A stretch of DNA of 5,790 bases, taken from positions 1 to 5,790 of the forward strand of contig JAFGOG010000107.1 of the NCBI GenBank assembly GCA_016926595.1. The letters run 5' to 3'. The translations under genes were made by a program, and so were the position numbers. This document shows, one piece after another, positions 4,972 through 5,790 of this stretch. The DNA comes from Anaerolineae bacterium (GTDB taxonomy: Bacteria > Chloroflexota > Anaerolineae > JAAYZQ01). The notes under the pieces were generated by a model. It did not search any database. It saw only the letters and a list, made by a program, of their open reading frames with translations, and was not told where the DNA came from. Position 1 is the first letter of the stretch; each line of letters begins with the position of its first letter.

Positions 4972-5790
4972 TTAGCCGCCGAGTTCTTCTGTAGCGGGCA
5001 TCGTGTCGTGGGTTAACACCTCAGCCCGGGCGAACTGGCTCATATAGAGCCGGTGGTAGAAGCCACGCTCTGCGAGCAGAGAATCGTGCGTGCCGCGCTC
5101 GATGATTCGCCCATCGTCGATGACCAGCACGTGATCGGCGTTGCGGATGGTGCTCAAGCGGTGGGCGATCACAAAGCTGGTGCGGCCCTTCATCAGCTTC
5201 AGCAGCGCTTCCTGGATGTGGACCTCGGTGCGCGTATCCACGCTGCTGGTTGCTTCGTCCAAGATCAGAATGCGCGGGCCGGCGAGGACGGCGCGGGCGA
5301 TGGCCAGCAGCTGGCGCTGCCCCTGGCTGAGCGTGCCGGCCCGCTCGGCGAGGGAGGTCTGGTAGCCCTCGGGCAGATGCTGGATGAACGTATCAGCGTT
5401 CGCCAGGCGCGCTGCCGCCATGCACTCCTCGTCCGTGGCGTCCAGCCGCCCATAGCGGATGTTCTCCAGCACTGTATCGGCAAACAGAAAGGTGTCTTGC
5501 AGCACGATCCCCAGTTGCCGGCGTAGGCCATCCTGCTTGACCTGGCGGATGTCACGGCCATCCAGGAGGATGGCCCCCTCATCGACGTCGTAGAACCGTG
5601 AGAGCAGATTGACGATTGTGGTCTTGCCCGCACCGGTCGGTCCCACCAGGGCCACCATCTGCCCCGGCTCGGCGGTCAAGCTCACGTCCTTGAGCACTGG
5701 GACCCCTGGCGCGTAGCCAAAGTCGACGTGATCGAACACGACCTGCCCCTGCAGCGAGGGCAACTCTACGGCATCGGGGCGGTCGGCGAC
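4972..5790 (-). CDS. ABC exporter ATPase domain, TM288/MdlB-like, N-terminal membrane half outside window
   Basis: 272 residues plus TAA are visible and the frame is open to the right edge. The TTG at 5763 is an internal Leu codon of ...[10 protein letters not shown] and not a start. Numbering from the edge: A-loop Tyr26, Walker A GPTGAGKT (50-57), Q-loop Gln98, signature LSQGQRQ (154-160), Walker B ILILDE (Asp178, Glu179), D-loop SSVD and switch His210. All catalytic residues are present, but the signature is LSQGQ, the form found in TM288-type subunits that work with a degenerate partner. The linker before the domain and the [18 protein letters not shown] opening are typical of fused exporters, so the missing part is probably a six-helix membrane domain of about 320-340 residues. 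A 20-residue polar tail follows the ATPase core. It is not in the padR operon and belongs to a second transporter whose partner should lie to the right. Confidence 0.93.
   Translation of the reverse strand, partial: VADRPDAVELPSLQGQVVFDHVDFGYAPGVPVLKDVSLTAEPGQMVALVGPTGAGKTTIVNLLSRFYDVDEGAILLDGRDIRQVKQDGLRRQLGIVLQDTFLFADTVLENIRYGRLDATDEECMAAARLANADTFIQHLPEGYQTSLAERAGTLSQGQRQLLAIARAVLAGPRILILDEATSSVDTRTEVHIQEALLKLMKGRTSFVIAHRLSTIRNADHVLVIDDGRIIERGTHDSLLAERGFYHRLYMSQFARAEVLTHDTMPATEELGG

Overview
The window is GC-rich bacterial DNA. Every gene I can support reads on the minus strand, and the plus-strand open frames are codon-bias shadows. The organism cannot be named from sequence alone. The gene mix (PadR regulator, MdlA/MdlB-type ABC exporters, an acetolactate-decarboxylase-like protein) would fit Chloroflexota or another GC-rich free-living bacterium, but this is a weak guess.

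In order of transcription (right to left): (1) 5790-4972 is the C-terminal nucleotide-binding half of an ABC exporter whose membrane half lies outside the window. (2) 4971-4857 is a spacer with a structured inverted repeat. (3) 4856-4084 is an acetolactate-decarboxylase-like gene interrupted five times by very short insertions. (4) 4083-3911 is a spacer holding one more insertion-like repeat and a good sigma70-type promoter. (5) 3882-1 is a compact operon: a PadR-family repressor, a complete 612-residue ABC exporter half-transporter, and a second half-transporter that runs off the left edge. Stops and starts overlap at both junctions of this operon.

The operon reads as a self-regulated heterodimeric exporter. 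The promoter, an inverted-repeat operator, the Shine-Dalgarno sequence and the padR start lie within about 60 bases. The two half-transporters carry complementary defects: Asp replaces the catalytic Glu in one, and the partner has an altered signature motif. That is the pattern of one canonical and one degenerate ATP site, as in TM287/288-type exporters.

The most unusual part is the interrupted gene. Four 16-base insertions, each a 12-base hairpin CCATTCYKATGG plus an exact or near-exact 4-base duplication of a CRCG-type target, break the frame. A fifth insertion of 14 bases, with a GTGC duplication, does the same. Removing all five and restoring one A in an A-run gives an unbroken frame of exactly 232 codons, with the family motifs intact and no stop. 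A further copy of the 12-base hairpin lies next to the padR promoter. This suggests an active family of miniature palindromic insertions, or, more speculatively, insertions that are tolerated by ribosome bypassing.
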